Source of the DNA: DATHRK01 sp035465395 | GTDB taxonomy: Bacteria; Gemmatimonadota; Gemmatimonadetes; Longimicrobiales; RSA9 | Assembly (NCBI GenBank): GCA_035465395.1 | Contig: DATHRK010000073.1 | Location: 1 to 64,000, forward strand | DNA length: 64,000 nucleotides | Reading direction: 5' to 3' | In this document: positions 43,851 to 51,894 of the stretch, in pieces | How the letters are laid out: each line of letters opens with the position of its first letter | Numbering within the stretch: position 1 is the first letter of the stretch | Program-made: the position numbers and the translations under genes | The notes under the pieces: model-generated | Seen by the model: the letters and a program-made list of their open reading frames with translations, nothing else | Database searches by the model: none | Told to the model about the DNA's origin: nothing

Positions 43851-45698
43851 ATGAGCGACCACGAACGGCGGCCGACCAAGTACATCTTCGTGACCGGCGG
43901 CGTCGTGTCGTCGCTGGGCAAGGGGATCGCCGCCGCGTCGCTGGGCCGTCTGCTCGTCGCGCGGGGTCTGCGCGTCACCATCCAGAAGTTCGACCCCTAC
44001 ATCAACGTCGATCCCGGCACGCTGTCGCCGTTCCAGCACGGCGAAGTGTTCGTCACCGACGACGGCGCCGAGACCGACCTCGACCTGGGCCACTACGAAC
44101 GCTTCATCGACGAGTCGCTCTCCCAGGCCAACAACATCACGACCGGGCGGATCTACCAGGACGTGATCACCAAGGAGCGACGCGGCGACTATCTCGGCGC
44201 CACCGTGCAGGTGATCCCCCACATCACCGACGAGATCAAGTCGGCGATCCGGCGCCTGGCCACGAACCACGACGTCGTGATCACCGAGGTGGGCGGGACG
44301 GTGGGCGACATCGAGTCGCTGCCGTTCCTCGAGGCGATCCGGCAGTTCCGCCAGGACGTCGGCCGGGAGCACACGCTCTTCCTGCACCTGACGCTGATCC
44401 CCTACATCGCCGCGGCCGGGGAGCTCAAGACCAAGCCGACCCAGCACTCGGTCCGCGAGCTGATGGAGATCGGGATCCAGCCCGACGTGCTGATCTGTCG
44501 CACGGATCGGCCGCTCTCGCCGGAGCTGCGCCGCAAGATCGCGCTGTTCACCAACGTGGACACGGCGGCGGTGATCGAGGCGCGCGACGTGGAGACGATC
44601 TACCAGGTGCCGCTGGAGCTCGAGCGGCAGAAGCTCGCCGATCTGGTGGTCGCCAAGCTGGGGTTGGGGGAGCTGCCCGAGCCCGAGATGGACGGCTGGA
44701 AGGCGATGGTCTCGCGCATCGACCGGCCCTCCAACGGCACGGTGCGCATCGCCGTGGTGGGCAAGTACACGTCGCTCCCCGACTCCTACAAGTCGGTCGG
44801 CGAGGCGCTGATCCACGGCGGCATCCACAACGACGTGGGCGTGGACATCGACTGGCTCTCGAGCGAGGACTTCGAGGACCGATCGATTTCCGGCGGGGAG
44901 CGCATCGCCGACTACGACGGCCTGCTCATCCCCGGCGGGTTCGGCGTGCGCGGCGTAGAGGGCATGCTCGAGGCGATTCGCCACGCCCGCGAGGACGGCA
45001 TGCCGTTCTTCGGGATCTGCCTCGGCCTGCAGTGCGCGGTCATCGAGTACGCGCGCAACGTGTGCGGCCTGGAGGCCTCGCACTCGGTGGAGTTCATCCG
45101 CGACGCGGGCGACCCGGTGATCTGCATGATGGACTCCCAGCGCCAGATCACCGACATGGGCGGGACGATGCGGCTCGGCGCCTACCCGTGCCGGCTCGCC
45201 CCCGGGTCGCGCGTGGAGTCGATCTACGGCACGTCGGAGATCAGCGAGCGCCACCGGCACCGCTACGAGGTCAACAACGACTACCGCGACGTGCTCGAGG
45301 GCCAGGGGTTCCTGTTCAGCGGTTTGTCGCCCGACGGCAACCTGGTCGAGATGGGCGAGTTGCCTGGGCACCCCTGGTACGTCGGCTGCCAGTTCCACCC
45401 CGAGCTCAAGTCCCGTCCCATGCGCGCCCACCCGCTCTTCGCGGCGTTCGTGCGCGCCGCGATGGCACGCCGTGACCGCACGGCGGAAGCCGCCTCGGCG
45501 CACGGCGAGACAGAGCGGGGGGCGCGCGACGCGACGGAAGCGGGAGACGCCACTCCGGCGGCGGGCGAAGCCGCACCGCCTGCGGGCGCCGCCGTGCAGG
45601 TGGAGCGCGCCGGTGAGGGCGTGGAGGGCGGCGACGGCGCCGGCCGCCCGACCAACGGCGCCCGCGCTCCGGGCGTCCCGACCTCGCCCTCGGGATGA
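43851..45698 (+). CDS. pyrG: CTP synthase
   Basis: 615 residues. The N-terminal synthase domain ('KYIFVTGGVVSSLGKGIAAA') makes CTP from UTP, and the C-terminal glutaminase domain has Cys390 in GICLGLQ with His516 and Glu518 in FHPELK. From about 538 there is an extra Ala/Glu/Gly-rich tail of some 75 residues; family members end near 540. A ribosome site GAGGAGGGG precedes ATG 43851. The stop overlaps kdsA. Confidence 0.96.
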   Translation: MSDHERRPTKYIFVTGGVVSSLGKGIAAASLGRLLVARGLRVTIQKFDPYINVDPGTLSPFQHGEVFVTDDGAETDLDLGHYERFIDESLSQANNITTGRIYQDVITKERRGDYLGATVQVIPHITDEIKSAIRRLATNHDVVITEVGGTVGDIESLPFLEAIRQFRQDVGREHTLFLHLTLIPYIAAAGELKTKPTQHSVRELMEIGIQPDVLICRTDRPLSPELRRKIALFTNVDTAAVIEARDVETIYQVPLELERQKLADLVVAKLGLGELPEPEMDGWKAMVSRIDRPSNGTVRIAVVGKYTSLPDSYKSVGEALIHGGIHNDVGVDIDWLSSEDFEDRSISGGERIADYDGLLIPGGFGVRGVEGMLEAIRHAREDGMPFFGICLGLQCAVIEYARNVCGLEASHSVEFIRDAGDPVICMMDSQRQITDMGGTMRLGAYPCRLAPGSRVESIYGTSEISERHRHRYEVNNDYRDVLEGQGFLFSGLSPDGNLVEMGELPGHPWYVGCQFHPELKSRPMRAHPLFAAFVRAAMARRDRTAEAASAHGETERGARDATEAGDATPAAGEAAPPAGAAVQVERAGEGVEGGDGAGRPTNGARAPGVPTSPSG

Positions 45699-46549
45699 CC
45701 GCGGGCGTGCGGGGCCTGTTCGCGGCGGACGCGCCGTTCTTCCTGATCGCGGGGCCGTGCCTCCTCGAGGACGACGCGCTCAACCTGTGCGTGGCGGAGT
45801 CGCTCGCCCGCACCAGCGAGGCGCTGGGGCTCCCAGTGCTCTTCAAGGCGTCGTTCGACAAGGCGAACCGCAGCCGGCCGGATGCGCCGCGGGGCCCCGG
45901 CCTGGAGGAGGGCCTCGCGCGCCTCGCCGCCGTCGGTCGCGAGACCGGGCTGCCGACGCTCACCGACGTGCACGAGCCCTCCCAGGCGGCGGCCGCCGCG
46001 GAGGTATGCGCCGCGCTCCAGGTGCCCGCCTTCCTGTCTCGCCAGACCGACCTCGTCGAGGCGGCCGCCGCTACGGGCCGCCCGGTCAACCTCAAGAAGG
46101 GGCAGTGGATGGCGCCCGAGGACATGGCCGGCGCCGTGGCGAAGGCCCGGGCGGCAGGCGCAGCCGGCGTCGCGGTCACCGAGCGGGGGACGTTCTTCGG
46201 CTACGGCGACCTGGTGGTCGACATGCGTGCCTTCGCCCGCATGCGCGAAGCGACGGGTGCTCCGGTCATCTTCGACGGGACGCACTCCGTGCAGCGCCCG
46301 GGCCGCGCCGACGGCGCGAGCGGCGGGGACCCGCGCCACACCCCCGCGTTGGTCCGCGCCGCCGCCGCCGCGGGCGTCGACGGCCTCTTCCTGGAGGTGC
46401 ACCCGGAGCCCGCGCGGGCCCCCTCCGACCCGACGACGATGCTGCCCCTCGAGCGGCTCGCGCCGCTCCTGCGGGACGTCCTGGCGATCCGCGAGGCTCT
46501 GGGCGCCCGCGGGGCCGATGTGGGGGCCCGGGAGGCGGCGCTTGTCTGA
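45695..46549 (+). CDS. kdsA: KDO-8-phosphate synthase
   Basis: 284 residues. It condenses PEP and arabinose 5-phosphate to KDO 8-phosphate. Blocks: 'FFLIAGPCLLED' with Cys22, 'LFKASFDKANRS', 'TLTDVHEPSQA', 'NLKKGQWMAPEDM' and 'FDGTHSVQRPG'. The Cys in AGPC marks the metal-dependent (class II) type, unlike the Asn of the E. coli enzyme. ATG 45695 overlaps pyrG. Confidence 0.95.
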   Translation: MTAGVRGLFAADAPFFLIAGPCLLEDDALNLCVAESLARTSEALGLPVLFKASFDKANRSRPDAPRGPGLEEGLARLAAVGRETGLPTLTDVHEPSQAAAAAEVCAALQVPAFLSRQTDLVEAAAATGRPVNLKKGQWMAPEDMAGAVAKARAAGAAGVAVTERGTFFGYGDLVVDMRAFARMREATGAPVIFDGTHSVQRPGRADGASGGDPRHTPALVRAAAAAGVDGLFLEVHPEPARAPSDPTTMLPLERLAPLLRDVLAIREALGARGADVGAREAALV

Positions 46550-47198
46550 GCACGAGCTACCCCCCGACGCGGCCCGCCGGGTCCGCCTGGTGCTGCTCGA
46601 CGTGGACGGCGTCCTCACCGACAACGGCGTCTGGATCGGCGGCCTCCGGGGCGGGGGCGAGAGCGCCGAATACAAGCGCTTCGACGTCCAGGACGGGCTC
46701 GGCGTGAAGCTCCTCGTGGCGGCCGGCATCGCGGTCGAGCTGCTGAGCGGCCGCGCGTCGCCCGCGACCACCCTGCGCGCGGAGGAACTCGGCGTGCACG
46801 CCACGCAGATCGACGGCGGGCGCAAGCTGGGAGCAGCCGAGGCGCGGCTCGCCGAGCACCACGTCTCGTGGCAGGAGGTTGCGGTCGTCGGCGACGACCT
46901 CGCCGACCTGCCGCTTCTGCGCCGCGCCGGGCTGCCGGTCGCGGTGGCCAACGCGGTCGAGGAGGTCCGCGAGCAGGCCGCGTGGACCACGACACGGCCC
47001 GGCGGCTCCGGAGCCGTGCGCGAGTTCGCGCACGCCCTGCTGGAGGCGCGGGGCCAGCGCGCTGCGGCCGTCGCGCAGTACGAACGCGCGCGGACCGACC
47101 CGGCGCGCGACGACGCTGGCGAGCCCGCGAGTCGCCAGGCGGCGCCTTCACCCACGACCGATCGCGAGCCCGCCGGGAGCGCGTCCCATGCGGGGTGA
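46542..47198 (+). CDS. kdsC: KDO-8-phosphate phosphatase
   Basis: 218 residues from TTG 46542, preferred because GGGAGG lies 7 bases upstream; an in-frame ATG at 46518 is the alternative. A HAD phosphatase with nucleophile Asp20 and general acid Asp22 in LLDVDGVLTDNG, 'LLSGRASPAT' and 'VGDDLADLPLLRRAG'. Removes phosphate from KDO 8-phosphate. The last 50 residues are a low-complexity Ala/Arg/Pro tail extending beyond the normal end. Confidence 0.93.
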   Translation: MSEHELPPDAARRVRLVLLDVDGVLTDNGVWIGGLRGGGESAEYKRFDVQDGLGVKLLVAAGIAVELLSGRASPATTLRAEELGVHATQIDGGRKLGAAEARLAEHHVSWQEVAVVGDDLADLPLLRRAGLPVAVANAVEEVREQAAWTTTRPGGSGAVREFAHALLEARGQRAAAVAQYERARTDPARDDAGEPASRQAAPSPTTDREPAGSASHAG

Positions 47199-47202
47199 GG
47201 TG

Positions 47203-48240
47203 ATGGACGCGGCGCCCGCCGACGTCGCCGCGGACGAGGGTCCCGGACCGACCGTGGCCGAGGGACGCACGCCCGGCGCGGACGCGGGGCCGCTCGAAGC
47301 CGGGCGCGCCGTCGTCCAGGCCGAAGCTCGCGCGTTGCAGGCGCTCGCCGAGCGGCTGGGCGCGCCGTTCGAGGAGGCCGTGCGCCTGATCTCCCACGCG
47401 CCCGGCAGGGTGATCGTGTCGGGGATCGGCAAGAGCGGGGTGATCGGGCGCAAGATCGCGGCGACCCTCACGTCCACGGGGACCCCGGCCTACTTCCTCC
47501 ACCCCGTCGAGAGCCTGCACGGCGACCTCGGCATGGTGGGACCGACCGACGTTGCGCTGGTCCTCTCCAAGAGCGGCGAGTCGGCGGAGCTGATGGAACT
47601 GGTCGCGCACCTCGTCCGCTTCGGCGTGCCGGTGGTGGCGATGACGGGCGGGCCGGAGTCCTCGCTCGCCCGCGCGGCGGCCATCGTGCTGGACTGCGGA
47701 GTTGCCGAAGAGGCGTGCCCCATGGACCTCGCGCCGACCACGTCGACCACGGTGACCCTGGCGCTCGGGGACGCCCTGGCGGTCGCGCTGCTGCGCAGCA
47801 ACGGGTTCGACCGCGAGGACTTCGCGCGCATCCACCCGGGCGGCGCGCTCGGGCGCAAGCTGCGCACGACCGTGGGCGACGTGATGGAGACCGAGGCCCT
47901 TCCGACGCTGCCGCTGGACGCAGTGATGGCCGACTGCGTCGTGCTCCTGGCGCGGCGGCGCGGGACGGTCGCCGTGGTCGACGGCGCCGGCGTGCTGGCC
48001 GGAGTCGTGACCGCGGGCGACCTGACACGCCTGCTGGAGCGCGCGCCGGACCCGCTCGCGGTGAGCGTGGCCGACGTGATGACCCGCACGCCGTGCGTGT
48101 GCGCGGCCGACGACCTGGGCGCCGCCGCCGTCCACGAGATGGAGACACGCGGCATCATGGCGATGCCGGTGCTGGACGCCGACCGCCGGGTGGTGGGGAT
48201 GGTCCACCTGCACGACCTGCTGCGCGCGGGGGCCGCGTGA
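47203..48240 (+). CDS. kdsD: Arabinose-5-phosphate isomerase
   Basis: 345 residues from ATG 47203 (GGTGAGG just upstream; ATG 47188 also in frame). A SIS domain at about 45-185 ('VIVSGIGKSGVIGRKIAATL', 'FLHPVESLHGDLGM', 'LSKSGESAEL') and the 'HPGGALGRKL' block are followed by two CBS domains (about 220-345). It makes arabinose 5-phosphate from ribulose 5-phosphate for KdsA. The first 40 residues are Ala/Asp/Gly-rich and atypical. Confidence 0.94.
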   Translation: MDAAPADVAADEGPGPTVAEGRTPGADAGPLEAGRAVVQAEARALQALAERLGAPFEEAVRLISHAPGRVIVSGIGKSGVIGRKIAATLTSTGTPAYFLHPVESLHGDLGMVGPTDVALVLSKSGESAELMELVAHLVRFGVPVVAMTGGPESSLARAAAIVLDCGVAEEACPMDLAPTTSTTVTLALGDALAVALLRSNGFDREDFARIHPGGALGRKLRTTVGDVMETEALPTLPLDAVMADCVVLLARRRGTVAVVDGAGVLAGVVTAGDLTRLLERAPDPLAVSVADVMTRTPCVCAADDLGAAAVHEMETRGIMAMPVLDADRRVVGMVHLHDLLRAGAA

Positions 48241-48800
48241 GCGCGCGCTCGGTCGGGGCCTTGGCCGGGGGGCGGGGGGCGCTGCCGCTGCTCATCCTGC
48301 CCGCGCTCCTCACCGGCGCCTGCAACAGCCTCGAGGGCGATCCGATCGGCGAGGACATTCCCGAAATGGCCGCCGACCAGGTCATCTACGGGCTTCACCA
48401 CGAGATTACGGTAGACGGCGTGAACGAGGCCGTCGTCGACGCCGACAGCGCGTACATGTTCGAGGACTCCACCTCGATCCACCTGTTCGCGCTCGAGCTG
48501 CGCGTCTACGACGAGAACGGCAGCGAGCGGGCGCACGTGGTTTCCCGCACGGGCCGCATGGATACGCGGACCCAGGCGATGGTGGCGTCGGGCGACGCCG
48601 TCGTGGAGACCGGGACCCGGACCATCCGCACCGAGAGCCTCCACTACGATCCCGCGGCGGACCGGGTCTGGTCCGACGTGCCGTTCGAGATGGTGCAGGC
48701 GGGCCGCACGACGACGGGGAGCGGCTTCAACTCGGACGCCGAGTTCCGCAACCTGCGCGTGACCGATGCGTCGGCCACCGGCGTGCAGATCGAGTTCTGA
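48237..48800 (+). CDS. lptC: LPS export protein LptC-like
   Basis: 187 residues from GTG 48237, overlapping kdsD. It has a hydrophobic lead ending in the lipobox LTGAC (Cys29), so it is probably lipid-anchored rather than held by a helix as in E. coli. The beta-jellyroll pattern ('SAYMFEDSTSIHLFALELRVYDENG', 'DAVVETGTRTIRTESLHYDP', 'RVWSDVPFEM') is that of LptC. In the Lpt bridge it passes LPS from LptB2FG to LptA. Its position between kdsD and lptA supports the call. Confidence 0.85.
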   Translation: MSARSVGALAGGRGALPLLILPALLTGACNSLEGDPIGEDIPEMAADQVIYGLHHEITVDGVNEAVVDADSAYMFEDSTSIHLFALELRVYDENGSERAHVVSRTGRMDTRTQAMVASGDAVVETGTRTIRTESLHYDPAADRVWSDVPFEMVQAGRTTTGSGFNSDAEFRNLRVTDASATGVQIEF

Positions 48801-50560
48801 TGGCCACGCGCTCGACGGTTCCGGTTCCGCTGCTGGCAGTGGCCGCCCTGGCCTCTGCGGTGGCCGCGCTGGCGGCGCCCACCGGCGCGGCTGCGCAGAC
48901 GCGCACGTGCACGCTGGTGGAAGGCGGCACGATGAACCAGTTCACGAGCGCGGGCCTGGGCGTCATCCAGCAGTTCGGGGGGCCGGTCACGTTCCGCTGC
49001 GGGGGCGCGGTGCTGATCCGGTCGAGCCGCGCGACGGTCCTCCAGTCGCGCAGCGAGGTGCGGCTCGAAGGGAACGTCCTGTATCGCGACTCGGTGCAGG
49101 AGCTGCGCACCGACTGGCTGCAACGCCGGGCGCGCGACGGGTTCATGCTGGCCCGCGGCTCGGTGGTGATGCGCGACCTGGAGTCGGGCTCCGAGATCCG
49201 TGGGCAGACCATGGAGCGCCGCGACCGCGCCGGCACCCCGACCGAGACCGTCGTGACCGGCCGGCCGCACGCCACCCTGTACCGCCAGCGCAGCGACGAC
49301 GCGCCCGCCGACGCGCTCGGCACGCCGGCCTCGGACGGCGCGCCGATCGAGGTGGACGCGGACTCGCTGATCCTCCTCGGCGCCAACGTGTTCCGAGCGC
49401 GCGGCAACGCGCTCTTCGAGCGCGGAGCGGAGCTGCGCGGGTCCGGCGACGCGCTCGAGTTCAACGACGCCACCGGCAGCCTGACGGTGGACGGCAACGC
49501 GCGCATCGACGGCGAGCGCTTCGACCTTTCCGGCGACCGCGTCGATGCGCTGACGGTCGAGGGCGTGATCCGCGAGGTCGCGGCGTTCGGCGACGCCGTG
49601 CTGGAAGGCGAGAGCATGTACCTCGAGGCGCCCGAGGTCTACCTGTACTTCGAGCGCGAGCTGCTGCAGAGCCTCGAGGCCAGAGGTCGTGCGCCGCGCG
49701 TGACCCCGGCGCCGAGCGCGGCGGATTCCGGCGCGCTCGCGGCCGCGGGTCCCGCCGCGGGCGACCCGTCGGCCGACAGCACCGGAGGCGCTCGGCGCGC
49801 GGCCGCCGTGGACGCGCCTCCCGGCGAGGCGGCAGGGCAAGACCGGGCGGACGGTGGCGGGCGCGCGGGACGCGGCGGCCGCGCGGCGGGGGGGATCCCC
49901 CCACGCGATCCCGGGGCCCCGGCGCGAGCCGCCGCGGGCGATCCGGAGCTGGCCGGCGCGCCGGTGGTTCCGGCGGCCCCCGCCGGCGACGCGGGAGCGC
50001 CGCCGCTCGTGTTCGCACGCGCCGAAGGCCTCGAGATCCGGGCCGACTCGCTGCACGTCGTGTCGCCCGATGAGCGCATCGAGACGCTCACCGCGGTCGG
50101 CATGGCGCACGGCGTCCGGCTCGCCGACTCGCTCGCGGCTGCCGCTCTGCCGGAGGGCTTCGCCGACGAGTGGGTGCGCGGCGATACCGTCGTGGCCCGG
50201 TTCGTGGCCCCGGACGGGGATGGCGCCGCCGCGCCCGACGGCCCGGACGCGGACGCGGGCCAGGCCGCGAGCACGGCATCGGGGGAGCAGATCCTGGAGC
50301 GACTCGAAGCGGTGGGCCACGGCGTTCCCGCGAGCGCGCTGTCGCACACCGCCGAGGACCGGCCCGGTGAGTACACGCTGAACTACCTCCTCGCGCGGCG
50401 CATTCTGATGCTCGTGCGGCGCGGCGAGGCGCGCGAGGTCCAGGCGGAGGGGACGCTGCGGGGGGTCTACCTGACGCCGGACGGGTCGCTCCGCGAGGCG
50501 GCCGACGACGACGAGGGCGACGACGCGCCCGCGGCGGGCGGCACCGGGAGGGCTCCGTGA
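48800..50560 (+). CDS. lptA: LptA/OstA-like LPS transport protein, greatly enlarged
   Basis: 586 residues with a signal peptide ending in AAAQ. Residues about 35-290 are OstA-type beta-jellyroll repeats ('ATVLQSRSEVRLEGNVLYRDSVQEL', 'DADSLILLGANVFRARGNALFERG', 'RIDGERFDLSGDRVD'). Then comes an Ala/Pro/Gly linker (about 293-402) and a second jellyroll-like part ('EGLEIRADSLHVVSPDERIETLTAVG'). E. coli LptA is 185 residues, so this one might span more of the periplasm as a single chain. It lies in the normal lptC-lptA-lptB order. Assignment rests on context and strand pattern. Confidence 0.75.
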   Translation: MATRSTVPVPLLAVAALASAVAALAAPTGAAAQTRTCTLVEGGTMNQFTSAGLGVIQQFGGPVTFRCGGAVLIRSSRATVLQSRSEVRLEGNVLYRDSVQELRTDWLQRRARDGFMLARGSVVMRDLESGSEIRGQTMERRDRAGTPTETVVTGRPHATLYRQRSDDAPADALGTPASDGAPIEVDADSLILLGANVFRARGNALFERGAELRGSGDALEFNDATGSLTVDGNARIDGERFDLSGDRVDALTVEGVIREVAAFGDAVLEGESMYLEAPEVYLYFERELLQSLEARGRAPRVTPAPSAADSGALAAAGPAAGDPSADSTGGARRAAAVDAPPGEAAGQDRADGGGRAGRGGRAAGGIPPRDPGAPARAAAGDPELAGAPVVPAAPAGDAGAPPLVFARAEGLEIRADSLHVVSPDERIETLTAVGMAHGVRLADSLAAAALPEGFADEWVRGDTVVARFVAPDGDGAAAPDGPDADAGQAASTASGEQILERLEAVGHGVPASALSHTAEDRPGEYTLNYLLARRILMLVRRGEAREVQAEGTLRGVYLTPDGSLREAADDDEGDDAPAAGGTGRAP

Positions 50561-51894
50561 TCACCGGGCCCAGCCGTCCGGCGCAGCTGGACGCCCTGCG
50601 GGAGCGGCTGCGCGGGCAGGACGACGCGTCGCTGACGATCGCGGTCGCGGAGCTCCTGCGCGTCGCCGACGACGAGGGCATGGTGGACCGGGGCAAGTGG
50701 TTGGCGTCGGTCCGCGCGGCGTCGCAGAAGGCCGGCCCCGGAGGCGCGAGCGGAGGGGCGGTGTGGCAGGTGGGCCCCGACCAGGAGGCGGGCGAGTTTT
50801 CCCGGTATCTTCGCGAGCACGTCCTGAATCGGCTCTCGGAATGGGGTCTGGCCCGGCCCGAGCCCGACGACGAGGCGTGGGAGCGGGTCCGCTTCACCGA
50901 GGAGGCGTGGGCGGAGCTGGAGCCCAGGCGGGCGGCCGTGCAGGCGGAGTTCGACGCGTTCGTGCGGCGCCTGGCCTACGCCGCGCGCACCACGGGCCGT
51001 GCCTCGGTCTCGGTACCCGACGCTCCGGGCGACTCGACGCTCCGCGCCATCGACCTCACCAAGTCGTACCGCAAGCGCAAGGTCGTCCACGACGTCTCTC
51101 TGAAGGTCTCGCAGGGCGAGATCGTCGGCCTCCTGGGCCCCAACGGGGCGGGGAAGACCACCGTGTTCTACATGATGGTGGGGCTGATCCGACCCGACGC
51201 CGGCAAGGTGTTCCTGGACGACACCCAGCTCACGCGGATGGCCATGTTCCGCCGCGCGCGCCTGGGCATCGGCTACCTCGCGCAGGAGCCCTCGGTCTTC
51301 CGGCGGCTCACCGTGGAGGAGAACATCCGCGCGATCCTCGAGACGCAGGACTCCTTCAGGGCGCGCCTCGCCGCGCCCGGGCGGGTCCGGGCGGCCAGCG
51401 AGGAGCGCCTGGAGTCGCTGTTGGACGAGCTGTCCATCAAGCACCTGCGGAAGGCCAAGGCCTACTCACTCTCCGGTGGCGAGCGGCGCCGCCTGGAGAT
51501 CACCCGGGCGCTGGTGAGCCGGCCGAAGTTCATGCTGCTGGATGAGCCCTTCGCGGGCGTGGACCCGATCGCCGTCCACGACATCCAGCAGATCGTCGCG
51601 GACCTGCGGCACCGCAACATCGGCGTGGTGATCACCGACCACAACGTCGAGCAGACGCTCGACATCGTGGACCGCGCCTACATCATGTACGATGGCCGGG
51701 TGCGCGAGAGCGGCACCGTGGCCGAGCTCGTCTGGAACGACGAGGTCGCCGAGATCTACTTCGGACCCACGCTCACCGCGCGGATGCGCGAGCGCTACCG
51801 GCAGCCCCGCAGACGGGCGGCCGCGAGCGCGGTGGCGGGGCCGACCCGGGATTCAACCTTCGGAGCCGGGGCTCCTGAAACGGGACGGGCATGA
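50557..51894 (+). CDS. lptB: LPS export ATPase LptB with novel N-terminal extension
   Basis: 445 residues from GTG 50557, overlapping lptA. Residues 163-415 are a complete LptB: Walker A GPNGAGKT (194-201), Q-loop Gln243, signature LSGGE (305-309), Walker B FMLLDEP (325-331) and His362. Residues 1-160 are an extra, mostly helical, Trp- and Glu-rich segment I do not recognise; typical LptB is about 240 residues. No ATG, GTG or TTG lies close before the ATPase except GTG at codon 136, so a separate LptB start is possible but weak. A basic/Ala tail ends the protein. Confidence 0.92.
   Translation: MITGPSRPAQLDALRERLRGQDDASLTIAVAELLRVADDEGMVDRGKWLASVRAASQKAGPGGASGGAVWQVGPDQEAGEFSRYLREHVLNRLSEWGLARPEPDDEAWERVRFTEEAWAELEPRRAAVQAEFDAFVRRLAYAARTTGRASVSVPDAPGDSTLRAIDLTKSYRKRKVVHDVSLKVSQGEIVGLLGPNGAGKTTVFYMMVGLIRPDAGKVFLDDTQLTRMAMFRRARLGIGYLAQEPSVFRRLTVEENIRAILETQDSFRARLAAPGRVRAASEERLESLLDELSIKHLRKAKAYSLSGGERRRLEITRALVSRPKFMLLDEPFAGVDPIAVHDIQQIVADLRHRNIGVVITDHNVEQTLDIVDRAYIMYDGRVRESGTVAELVWNDEVAEIYFGPTLTARMRERYRQPRRRAAASAVAGPTRDSTFGAGAPETGRA

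Noticed and set aside
46518..46544. ATG 46518 as the kdsC start
   Set aside because: In frame and possible, but the GGGAGG site is placed correctly for TTG 46542, and the extra residues (MWGPGRRR) are unlike the family.
45281..47155. A 624-codon minus-strand frame opposite pyrG, kdsA and kdsC
   Set aside because: Overlaps three genes with intact catalytic motifs; composition is that of an antisense shadow.
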